6,694 nucleotides of DNA. It comes from Legionella sp. (lineage in GTDB: Bacteria > Pseudomonadota > Gammaproteobacteria > Legionellales > Legionellaceae). Each line of letters begins with the position of its first letter. The stretch's first letter is position 1. Location: NCBI GenBank assembly GCA_003507515.1, contig DNVL01000224.1, forward strand, positions 1 through 6,694. Reading direction: 5' to 3'. Of the stretch, positions 1 to 6,197 are shown piece by piece. Position numbers and translations under genes: made by a program. The notes below the pieces were generated by a model that did not search any database, had not been told where the DNA came from, and saw only the letters and a list, made by a program, of their open reading frames with translations.

Positions 1-86
1 ACAGGTGGGCGTGCGCATGAAGCTAATGCGCTAATTTCTGATATCGAACGAGTAACTAAACGACGAACATTCATCCCTTCAACCAT
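1..86 (-). CDS. Start of a further gene, cut by the left window edge (product unknown)
   Basis: Immediately after the GT2 stop TGA an ATG (86-84) opens a frame that stays open to the window edge, 28 full codons, beginning MVEGMNVRRLVTRSISEI. A second in-frame ATG (74-72) has AAGGG directly in front of it but with no spacing, so the true start is unsettled. The visible stretch is basic and amphipathic and shows no family motif. A 28-codon open frame can arise by chance, but its position with zero spacing after the stop, in an otherwise tightly packed operon, makes a real gene more likely than not. The other two frames close quickly. Confidence 0.5.
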   Translation of the reverse strand, partial: MVEGMNVRRLVTRSISEISALASCARPP

Positions 87-974
87 TCAAGGGCGCTGTT
101 TTAGCGCATTTAGAATCATCGCAACATAAAATTTGGGTGCACAAGGATAGGTACGTACCGCTTTCCAAAAGTATGTCCACGCCTCCGTATACAAACCGCT
201 ATCCTGCAAACTGCGGCCACCACTATAATAGATAATCGCTTCGCGTCGCTTCAACTTAGGTAATGGGAATAAGTTTTGCCCTTTCTCTGCATGAGCCAGA
301 AATACAGCCATCGCAGCATGCATGTTACGCAGTCCCGCACGGCTTTGATTGCTTTGATGGATCAAATACTCTCCCAGAACAGCAGGGACAAATCCTATTC
401 GTGCACCACTAGCTGCAATTCTTAGCCAGAGCTCATAATCTTCAGCTGTTACAAACTCTTTTTCAACACTGAACATACCAACCTGATCCAGACACTCTTT
501 TCGGACAACTACAGCAGAAGTAGACAGGCAATTACCTTCGAGCAGCAAGCTCTCATAAGTTGCTCGAGTCTCTGGACCGTACAGTACAGTTCGACGCTGT
601 TTTCCTGGCCCCGCCCAAATCTCTGCGTGACAAACTAAATCATAGTCATCCGCTAATTTTTCCATGCAAAGCTCAAGCTTCTGTGGATACCAAAAATCAT
701 CTGAATCCAAAAAAGCAACTATTTGAGCGCGACTATGTATCAAACCATGATTGCGGGCCGCTGCAATAACGCCGTGATTCGCAAAGTTAATTAACCGAAT
801 GCGCGAATCCGCATATGACTCAACTAAACTAATCGTATCGTCTTCTGAAAAATTATTGACAACTATTGCTTCCCAATCTGGCATTGTCTGAGCAACAATC
901 GAATCTAAAGCTTTGCGTAAAAACTGGGCATGGTTATAAGTTGGAATAACGATTGATACTCGAGGATTAAACAT
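87..974 (-). CDS. Glycosyltransferase family 2 (GT-A fold)
   Basis: An inverting glycosyltransferase of 295 residues from the ATG at 974. An upstream in-frame ATG at 1007 would add 11 residues and overlap the SDR gene by 25 bp. I prefer 974: the family usually begins a few residues before VSIVIPTYN, and GGAAAG lies 11 nt upstream. From this start, VSIVIPTYN is at 6-14, VVNNFSEDDT at 38-47 (the usual DDGS-D loop, here NNFSEDD), AAARNHGL at 71-78, the metal-binding AFLDSDD at 87-93 and TAEDYELWLR at 176-185, with E178/D179 as catalytic base region. After the GT-A core, about 248-290 (SLQDSGLYTEAWTYFWKAV and around it) resembles one TPR-like helical hairpin, common at the C-terminus of polysaccharide-cluster GT2 enzymes. 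It transfers one sugar of the repeat unit; donor and acceptor are unknown. It ends directly against the next gene. Confidence 0.9.
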   Translation of the reverse strand: MFNPRVSIVIPTYNHAQFLRKALDSIVAQTMPDWEAIVVNNFSEDDTISLVESYADSRIRLINFANHGVIAAARNHGLIHSRAQIVAFLDSDDFWYPQKLELCMEKLADDYDLVCHAEIWAGPGKQRRTVLYGPETRATYESLLLEGNCLSTSAVVVRKECLDQVGMFSVEKEFVTAEDYELWLRIAASGARIGFVPAVLGEYLIHQSNQSRAGLRNMHAAMAVFLAHAEKGQNLFPLPKLKRREAIIYYSGGRSLQDSGLYTEAWTYFWKAVRTYPCAPKFYVAMILNALKQRP

Positions 975-982
975 ATCAGCCA

Positions 983-1933
983 CTACTTTCCAAATGCACT
1001 GATACATAACCGCAGAGTAGCGTCGATTTCACTGTCGATCTGGGATGTCAGCTTAAAACCTGTTGCGCCAAGCTTGTCACAACAATAGTCCAATGGTGGA
1101 GGAGGTTTACCATCCCCAACTGGACGATGGATTGAGATATCTCTTCCTACAAGAGCACGCCATCTGTCAGCTACGCGTTTAGTCATTTCAAAAATAGATG
1201 TCGCTTTACCGCTACCCAAATTAAACAATCCATCACCAAGCTGATCAACCTTAAGCTCTATAAGGTGGCTCACAGCTCGAGACACATCACGCAGGGTAAT
1301 AAAATCACGCAATTGGGTTCCATGGCTGTTTAGGCGAAGTTCTCCATTTGTCGCTGCTTGTCGGCAGAGATCATTGACCAATAATGTCCATCGATCCACG
1401 TTGGGTGTGACTGGCACGCCAAAGCCGTTTGATAAACGAATGACGATACCTTCCAGTTGCTTTTGCGCATGCGCAGCTAACACAAAGTCTTCAGTTACCT
1501 TATGTGTTATTGCGTAAGGATGAATAGGACGCGGCAGGACCGTCTCAGTTATACGCCCCTGAAGTGGAGAGCCATAAACATGCGCCGTTGAGAAATAGAT
1601 AAACCGTCTAACACGTGCCGATTTAGCAGCCTCGATTAATCTCAGGCTAGCAAGCCCGTTCATTTGTAATGCCGCCAGAGGATTTGTTGCAGATTCAATT
1701 TCATTCATTGCTGCAAGATGAATCACGCAATCAATCCCTTGGCAAGCCTCAACCAACGAGACATCCGAATCCCAATCTAAATGCGTCATTTGCATCTGGG
1801 GCAACCACTCTGGCGCTGTCTTTAAAGAGCTGCGAGTACCACAATAGACCTGGTGCCCTGAAGCCACAAGCGCAGAGGCTAATCTGCCCCCTATATAGCC
1901 TAAGCCGCCAGTGAGCAAGATCGAATATTTCAT
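983..1933 (-). CDS. NAD(P)-dependent epimerase/dehydratase (extended SDR), probable CDP-4-keto-6-deoxyhexose reductase
   Basis: A 316-residue extended short-chain dehydrogenase. The Rossmann motif is LLTGGLGYIGG (6-16; G9, G12, G15). Next come IHLAAMNEIE (71-80), the STAHVYG strand (115-121, with T116 as likely catalytic Ser/Thr), PYAITHK (139-145, with Y140 and K145's neighbour: tyrosine Y140 and lysine at YxxxK position 144/145), IRLSNGFG (165-172), RDFITLRDVSRA (209-220) and LFNLGSGKATS (236-246), all typical of sugar-nucleotide epimerases/reductases. The pathway ahead of it ends in a 4-keto sugar, so reduction at C4 is the most economical role; C4 epimerisation or a separate sugar pathway is possible. 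The ATG start lies in an ATGA overlap with the epimerase stop and has no strong ribosome site, suggesting translational coupling. Stereochemistry of the product cannot be read from the sequence. Confidence 0.85.
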   Translation of the reverse strand: MKYSILLTGGLGYIGGRLASALVASGHQVYCGTRSSLKTAPEWLPQMQMTHLDWDSDVSLVEACQGIDCVIHLAAMNEIESATNPLAALQMNGLASLRLIEAAKSARVRRFIYFSTAHVYGSPLQGRITETVLPRPIHPYAITHKVTEDFVLAAHAQKQLEGIVIRLSNGFGVPVTPNVDRWTLLVNDLCRQAATNGELRLNSHGTQLRDFITLRDVSRAVSHLIELKVDQLGDGLFNLGSGKATSIFEMTKRVADRWRALVGRDISIHRPVGDGKPPPPLDYCCDKLGATGFKLTSQIDSEIDATLRLCISAFGK

Positions 1934-2379
1934 CGATGTTTAATTGACCAATCGTAAGGAATTGATGGATCAAATGGATCCTTACGTTCAATTTCAGTTG
2001 GATCGTGATCAATGCTTGCACAGTTGGCCACCACGGCGGTTTCTGTACCGATACCCTTAAAACCATTCCAAATCATCGGAGGCACTGTCACCAAACAGTA
2101 ATTATCAGGACCCATAAAAAACTCCTGAACAACTCCACGCGTTGGACTGCCTACACGGCCGTCATAAAGTACAAACTTGATATGCCCATGCGGAACGGCA
2201 TAGTTCAATATCATTCGCGAGTGAATATGCCATCCTTTAATCGCGCCAGGATGCACAGTCGAAAAGTAAATTTCACCAAATGCGGAAAACTCCGCTGCAT
2301 CCTTCCTCAACATGTGCATCACTTTGCCGCGCTCGTCTACTATCTGCTTGAGCGGGGTCACTATCACACCGTGAATCAA
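1930..2379 (-). CDS. RmlC-like cupin nucleotide-sugar epimerase (dTDP-4-dehydrorhamnose 3,5-epimerase family)
   Basis: A 149-residue single-domain cupin, clearly shorter than true RmlC (about 180 residues). Visible landmarks are DERGKV (15-20, matching the RmlC D-RG-F strand), GEIYFSTV (35-42), GAIKGWHIH (45-53, aligning with RmlC RGLH, so H51 or H53 is the likely catalytic base), IKFVLYDGRVGSPTRG (67-82, the D-R-SPT-G segment), VPPMIWNGFKGIG (99-111, matching RmlC VP-GFAHGF but with N105 in place of its histidine) and DPFDPSIPYDW (134-144, the family's C-terminal NDP-IGI-W). These support a keto-sugar C3 and/or C5 epimerase. Because it sits directly after rfbG, I infer that its substrate is CDP-4-keto-6-deoxyglucose rather than a dTDP sugar. 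The start is TTG, backed by a strong GGAGGT 5 nt upstream. It overlaps rfbG (TTGA) and the next gene (ATGA) by 4 bp each. Confidence 0.85.
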   Translation of the reverse strand: MIHGVIVTPLKQIVDERGKVMHMLRKDAAEFSAFGEIYFSTVHPGAIKGWHIHSRMILNYAVPHGHIKFVLYDGRVGSPTRGVVQEFFMGPDNYCLVTVPPMIWNGFKGIGTETAVVANCASIDHDPTEIERKDPFDPSIPYDWSIKHR

Positions 2380-3461
2380 AGCTGACCTCCGTAATACTGA
2401 GAAATTTGAGCATGAGAAACTTCATCGACAGATTTGTTATGAAATAAAACATCCCGATACCAATCACCGGTCGCATTCATTGTCTGCTCAAAATCCCATC
2501 GAGTATTCCATTGCAACAACTGACGGGCTTTGTCACTATTCAACTGCAACAAATGGGCCTCATGGGGCTTGTTAAGCGGTTCGTCCACAACAACGCTAGC
2601 ATTTTCAAATTTTGAGGCTAATTTAGTCACTACATCGAGCACCGTTCTAGAATCTCCGACTTGTGGCCCGAAATTCCAAGAGCCACTGTATTCACTTCCA
2701 TGCTCAAATAGCCTAGCCGCCAACTTTAAATAACCAGAAATCGGCTCCAACACATGTTGCCAAGGCCTTGTGGCATGAGGGCTACGGATGACAATTGGCT
2801 TACCCACCTGCACTGCCCGCAAACAATCTGGAACGATACGATCAGCGGCCCAATCACCTCCACCAATTACGTTACCCGCCCGGGCCGAAGCAGCACCAAA
2901 ATTTGGGCGATTTGAAAAAAATGACCTTAAATAAGCTGAAAATATCAACTCTGCTGCACCTTTTGATGCACTGTATGGATCATGTCCTCCCATCACATCG
3001 CACTCTCGATAGCCCCAGATCCACTCTAAGTTTTCGTAACATTTATCCGACGTAACAAATACTAAAGCTCGCACGCCATCGCAGGTACGCACTGTATCCA
3101 GAATATTGACTCCGCCCCCCACGTTAATGTCAAAGGTTGTTTTTGGATCAAGATAAGATGCACGAACCAGCGCCTGAGCAGCAAGATGAAAAACAATCTC
3201 CGGCTGAAAAGCTGTTACTTCTGAGCGCAGCAAATCAACATCACGCACATCGCCAATCACGTGACGAATCTTATTTTTCAAACCCAAGCGATCAAAATGT
3301 CCACCTTCATACTCCAATGGCAGTGCATAACCCATAATCTCTGCACCCAACATTTGCAGCATTAACGTCAGCCAAGAGCCTTTAAAGCCCGTATGGCCTG
3401 TAATTAATACGCGTTTGCCACGAAAAATATGTAGATATGAGTCAGCTACCAACGCACCCAC
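2376..3461 (-). CDS. rfbG: CDP-glucose 4,6-dehydratase
   Basis: A 361-residue NAD-dependent extended SDR that converts CDP-glucose to CDP-4-keto-6-deoxyglucose, the branch point for CDP-linked deoxysugars (also DdhB/AscB). Diagnostic features are GKRVLITGHTGFKGSW (15-30), a variant Rossmann GxxGxxG typical of this enzyme, then FHLAAQALVR (91-100), TSDKCYEN (137-144, with T137, D139 and K140 in place of the dehydratase TDE/TDK triad), GGHDPYSASKGAAEL (158-172, with Y163 and K167 as the YxxxK catalytic pair), RAGNVIGGGDWA (194-205) and RPWQHVLEP (232-240). The start is GTG at 3461-3459: an AAGGGG site lies 7 nt upstream, inside the end of rfbF, whereas a later in-frame TTG is too far from it. 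It ends in a 4-bp TTGA overlap with the cupin epimerase gene. Confidence 0.95.
   Translation of the reverse strand: MGALVADSYLHIFRGKRVLITGHTGFKGSWLTLMLQMLGAEIMGYALPLEYEGGHFDRLGLKNKIRHVIGDVRDVDLLRSEVTAFQPEIVFHLAAQALVRASYLDPKTTFDINVGGGVNILDTVRTCDGVRALVFVTSDKCYENLEWIWGYRECDVMGGHDPYSASKGAAELIFSAYLRSFFSNRPNFGAASARAGNVIGGGDWAADRIVPDCLRAVQVGKPIVIRSPHATRPWQHVLEPISGYLKLAARLFEHGSEYSGSWNFGPQVGDSRTVLDVVTKLASKFENASVVVDEPLNKPHEAHLLQLNSDKARQLLQWNTRWDFEQTMNATGDWYRDVLFHNKSVDEVSHAQISQYYGGQL
2385..2390 (-). promoter_or_regulatory. Strong Shine-Dalgarno setting the TTG start of the epimerase gene
   Basis: GGAGGT on the minus strand, then CAGCT (5 nt) and TTG. It is the clearest ribosome site in the window and lies within the last codons of rfbG. 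It favours the TTG at 2379 over the GTG at codon 5. Confidence 0.75.
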
Positions 3462-4222
3462 GGTGCATCCCCTTTTTGATACAGCGTATTGAGTAATTGA
3501 TACTCGCGTGACGTATCCATCGGCTGCCAGAAACCGTCGTGCTCATAAACGGTTAATTGTCGATCCTGTACCAACTGGCGCATTGGCTGTTGTTCAAATA
3601 CCAGGGAGTCGTCATCCTTAAGATAATCAAACACCCCTTTACTTGCAACAAAATAACCGCCTGAAATACGGCCTCCGGTCGCTTGTGGTTTTTCATTAAA
3701 CTCAGTTATATAACCTGCATCATGAACCAATTCACCAAAACGTCCAGGAGGACGAACTCCAGTTACCGTTAAGGTGCTAGATTTTGACCGATGAAAACTC
3801 AACAGTGAGTCTAAATCAACATTACCTACTCCATCCCCATACGTAAGCATGAAGTCTTCATCGCCAACGTACTTTCGGATACGATGAATTCGTGCACCGG
3901 TCATCGCTTCTAGTCCAGTTTCGGCGAGTGTTACTTTCCAATCAGCCTCTTGGTGCTGATTGTGAAAAAGAATTGCCTCGCGCTGACCCAAGTCTAATGT
4001 GAAGTCTTTAGTGTGCGTAGCGTAATTGAGGAAAAAGTCTTTGATGACATGACTTTTGTACCCCAAGCAGAGCACAAAATCTCGGTGCCCATAGCTCGCG
4101 TAATATTTCATGATGTGCCAAAGAATTGGAAATCTTCCAATTGGGATCATTGGCTTAGGAATATCGTCAGCTACGTCACGGATTCGAGTTCCATAACCAC
4201 CACAGAGAATGACCACTTTCAT
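3446..4222 (-). CDS. rfbF: Glucose-1-phosphate cytidylyltransferase
   Basis: A 258-residue cytosolic enzyme that makes CDP-glucose and pyrophosphate from CTP and alpha-D-glucose-1-phosphate; it is the entry step of CDP-deoxysugar pathways (also called DdhA/AscA). Length matches the family. Visible motifs are VILCGGYGTR (4-13, nucleotide loop), KPM (23-25), PILWHIMKYY (32-41), LCLGYKSHVIKDFF (51-64), WKVTLAETG (95-103), LTYGDGVGNVD (126-136, with D130 as probable metal ligand), EKP (177-179), SGGYFV (187-192, the family's GG-FF strand) and FWQPMDTSRE (231-240, corresponding to the family's FWQ-MDT). The combination of the ILWHIMK and WKVTL segments separates it from glucose-1-phosphate thymidylyltransferases such as RmlA. 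The ATG start begins with the usual MKVVILCGG; its ribosome site is weak (GAAA). It overlaps rfbG by 16 bp, so the two are coupled. Confidence 0.95.
   Translation of the reverse strand: MKVVILCGGYGTRIRDVADDIPKPMIPIGRFPILWHIMKYYASYGHRDFVLCLGYKSHVIKDFFLNYATHTKDFTLDLGQREAILFHNQHQEADWKVTLAETGLEAMTGARIHRIRKYVGDEDFMLTYGDGVGNVDLDSLLSFHRSKSSTLTVTGVRPPGRFGELVHDAGYITEFNEKPQATGGRISGGYFVASKGVFDYLKDDDSLVFEQQPMRQLVQDRQLTVYEHDGFWQPMDTSREYQLLNTLYQKGDAPWVRW
3469..3474 (-). promoter_or_regulatory. Ribosome binding site setting the GTG start of rfbG
   Basis: AAGGGG on the minus strand lies within the last codons of rfbF, followed by ATGCACC (7 nt) and the GTG. The ATG inside this spacer is in the rfbF frame and meets the rfbF stop, so it is not the rfbG start. 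Confidence 0.65.
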
Positions 4223-4248
4223 GATTATTTCGCAAATATTTTGATCAT

Positions 4249-4270
4249 AATCTCAATGCTGCAAGAGATT
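4249..4270. repeat. Imperfect 22-bp dyad in the only sizeable intergenic gap
   Basis: Between the GT4 stop and the rfbF start (4223-4298) the plus strand reads aatctc (4249-4254), then tgc-t-gca around the centre, then gagatt (4265-4270). The outer arms are a perfect 6-bp inverted repeat with a 10-nt spacer. As RNA the stem is AU-rich and not followed by a T run on the minus strand, so an intrinsic terminator is unlikely. Directly downstream in the transcription direction is TATGAT, close to a -10 box, but no convincing -35 sits at the right distance. It may be an operator, an mRNA hairpin, or chance. Confidence 0.3.
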
Positions 4271-4298
4271 TATGGATGGCAAAGTTATAGTCAAAAAA

Positions 4299-5507
4299 TT
4301 AATCGTTATTGATCAGATGATAGTATTCGTAAGACATTCGAGACGCTTTGAACATTTTGTTATAACGCTGTATACCCTTTTCGCCCATCAGTTTTCTAAG
4401 AGGTTCATTATACAGGAGCGTACAAATCCGCTCGGCTAAGGCAAAAACATCATCGCGCCGAACGACATAGCCGGCTCCTTCATTATCAACCACTTCGGGT
4501 AAGCCACCAACATCGGTCACTACAACTGGGCAACCACTAGCCATTGCTTCAACTGCGGTATAGCCGAACGACTCCTGCCCCTGTGATGGAACCACTAACA
4601 AATCAACCTGAGAAAACAAATTACCCAGATCTCGGCGGTGCCCCTGCAAAATAATATTTTTCGCTGCTGGAGAAGCATCCCTTAGGCGCTCCACGTCATT
4701 CATTTCTGCCGCTGTACCATCGCCACAAATAAGTAATGTCGCTTTTGGAAATCGGCGCACTACTTCATCCATAGCATTGATAACAAAATCATGACCTTTT
4801 CTTGGCTCGTATACCGCAAGCATCAGGATTAACCTAGCATCTAAAGCCAAACCAAACTCCTCCGAAAGAGAAGCGCTTGAAACTGTATCAACAGGATTTA
4901 TCCCATTGTAAATAAAGGACCTGCGCGAGGCACACAGAATCGGTCGAGTATTGAGCGTCTTCATACAAGCCTCTGACACAGTCACAAAACCAGCCGTGGA
5001 CCATATTACAAATCGATCGACCAGTTTCTCTTTTAATCTCCGTATAGGTTGGAGAGAGTAAGGTAGTACGAGATTATGGAAATTATGCCAAGCAGGATGC
5101 CCGTTGCCGAAAAGCTTCCAAGCTATTGTTGCAGCTAAACATGCATCACCTCCTGGATAGCCTCCATTTATGACCATCAATCGATCTGGGCAGAATTGTT
5201 TAAACAGCTTTCCTGTCTTGTAAATCAAATACGGAAATCCAACTGTCCAAAAAAAACCTCGCGCTAATCTTTGAATCAGGTTGGGCAGATGGGCTAGTTT
5301 TAAACTGATATCTTGAGCAATCCAAAAGTCATACGGAACAACGACTGCTTTTTCTGCCAACTGCTCAGACAAAAAATTAAAGCCCGGATGTGATCGATTA
5401 CAAAACAGAATAACTTCGTCGATTTCTGGCCAGTTATTGATAAGGTTCAGAATAAAGGTATCTAGGCCCCCTTGCTTAATATTCTGGTTGAAGAAAGCAA
5501 TTTTCAA
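4299..5507 (-). CDS. Glycosyltransferase family 4 (GT-B fold)
   Basis: A 402-residue protein, of usual length for GT4 retaining transferases, which move a sugar from a nucleotide donor to a lipid-linked or glycan acceptor on the cytoplasmic face. The N-terminal domain opens with KIAFFNQNIKQGGLDTFI (2-19), the usual first strand and glycine loop. The C-terminal donor domain has VTVSEA (175-180), IYNGINP (199-205), the EPRKG loop (234-238, basic residues for the donor phosphates), ICGDG (260-264) and the EX7E signature ESFGYTAVE (E312, E320), followed by GCPVVVTDVGGLPEVV. The start is TTG at 5507-5505: it lies in a TTGA overlap with the upstream stop, gives the expected first beta strand, and has AGAGG 10 nt upstream. 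Donor and acceptor are unknown. A T8 run encodes the GFFW segment near residues 84-87. A 76-bp gap separates it from rfbF. Confidence 0.9.
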   Translation of the reverse strand: MKIAFFNQNIKQGGLDTFILNLINNWPEIDEVILFCNRSHPGFNFLSEQLAEKAVVVPYDFWIAQDISLKLAHLPNLIQRLARGFFWTVGFPYLIYKTGKLFKQFCPDRLMVINGGYPGGDACLAATIAWKLFGNGHPAWHNFHNLVLPYSLQPIRRLKEKLVDRFVIWSTAGFVTVSEACMKTLNTRPILCASRRSFIYNGINPVDTVSSASLSEEFGLALDARLILMLAVYEPRKGHDFVINAMDEVVRRFPKATLLICGDGTAAEMNDVERLRDASPAAKNIILQGHRRDLGNLFSQVDLLVVPSQGQESFGYTAVEAMASGCPVVVTDVGGLPEVVDNEGAGYVVRRDDVFALAERICTLLYNEPLRKLMGEKGIQRYNKMFKASRMSYEYYHLINND

Positions 5508-6187
5508 TCGAAATCAACCTCTAACAACAAGTGATGATATATACCGTCCTCCTCATCGGGAGCTTTTCGCAATATTGGTGCTAATACTGGTGTCAACATA
5601 CCCAGACAGCGATTTATCAAACGCCCAAAAAAACTAAGGCAACTGCGCTCCCCGTTAGAAATACCTCGTTCTAAAAAAAGTGAAAGCAAGGTGTAATAAA
5701 TATTTCCAGCCTTACTTATACGAACAACCTTACCTCCATGCCTCTTTATAAATTCGTTCATACCGAATGCTGTGTAACGTAAAAAATCATTAGGAGTTTC
5801 ATGTTCACGATAAATAAACGGCACACTTATAATTAAGCGCCCCCGAGGAGCCAGTAAACGTCTAATTTCATCTATCACAATGCCTGGATCAACAATGCGC
5901 TCCAGCACATCTAAAAGAAGAACCAAATTAATAGATGCTGTATTGAGCGGCAAACTACTATCAGGAGAAATTATGTAATCGATATCGCCAGCAAAGTTTG
6001 GGCTAATATCAGCAGTTATGTAACGGTCACAAGAAATAATATGCCTATAAGGCGAATTGCCCGCACCGTAATCAAGCACATAATCTACTTGATTAGTGGG
6101 TAAAAAAGCTGCGATTTGAACTTGCATTATTCCATCGATATTTCGAGAGCCCTTACTCGAAAAAGTTAAGCGTTTTTTTTCGTACAT
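5504..6187 (-). CDS. SAM-dependent methyltransferase, class I
   Basis: A 227-residue protein starting with ATG. An AAAGAG ribosome site lies 6 nt upstream and overlaps the stop of the preceding gene. The SAM-binding motif I is VLDYGAGNSPYR (37-48). An acidic residue ending strand 2 (D60) would contact the SAM ribose. LLLDVLERIVDP (90-101) is the motif II region; the family's usual histidine in DVLEH is arginine here. APRGRLIISVPF (113-124) is motif III, followed by REHETPNDFLRYT (127-139), a segment common in methyltransferases of polysaccharide clusters. The C-terminal third is rather hydrophobic (163-208), which could suit membrane-associated work on lipid-linked glycan, but no clear transmembrane helix is certain. 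The gene ends in a 4-bp TTGA overlap with the GT4 gene. The substrate is not deducible. An A8 run lies in codons 3-5 (see findings). Confidence 0.85.
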   Translation of the reverse strand: MYEKKRLTFSSKGSRNIDGIMQVQIAAFLPTNQVDYVLDYGAGNSPYRHIISCDRYITADISPNFAGDIDYIISPDSSLPLNTASINLVLLLDVLERIVDPGIVIDEIRRLLAPRGRLIISVPFIYREHETPNDFLRYTAFGMNEFIKRHGGKVVRISKAGNIYYTLLSLFLERGISNGERSCLSFFGRLINRCLGMLTPVLAPILRKAPDEEDGIYHHLLLEVDFD

Positions 6188-6197
6188 CTAATACTCT

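Noticed and set aside
1749..2066. A 105-codon minus-strand frame across the epimerase/SDR junction.
   Set aside because: It overlaps the conserved C-terminus of the epimerase and the Rossmann region of the SDR in another frame and has no family motif.
1930..2379. Calling the cupin protein RmlC, with a dTDP-rhamnose pathway.
   Set aside because: No rmlA, rmlB or rmlD is in the window, its neighbours are CDP-specific, and the protein is short with changed active-site segments. Only the family name is kept.
2005..2385. A 126-codon open frame on the plus strand, antisense to the epimerase gene.
   Set aside because: It lies wholly opposite a gene with clear family motifs and a strong ribosome site, and its translation has no recognisable domain and an unusual composition. 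It is a shadow of the coding strand.
4276..4298. Possible promoter with TTGACT as -35 just after the GT4 stop.
   Set aside because: At 15-18 bp spacing the bases offer at most three matches to a -10 box, and the better TATGAT box lies too far away to pair with it.
4280..4300. Possible intrinsic terminator after the GT4 gene, because T6 follows the stop on the minus strand.
   Set aside because: No GC-rich stem precedes the T run; the preceding bases are AT-rich codons of the gene end.
4013..4312. A plus-strand frame running through the rfbF start and the 76-bp gap.
   Set aside because: It is antisense to the conserved rfbF N-terminus over most of its length and has no domain. Only its last part uses the gap.
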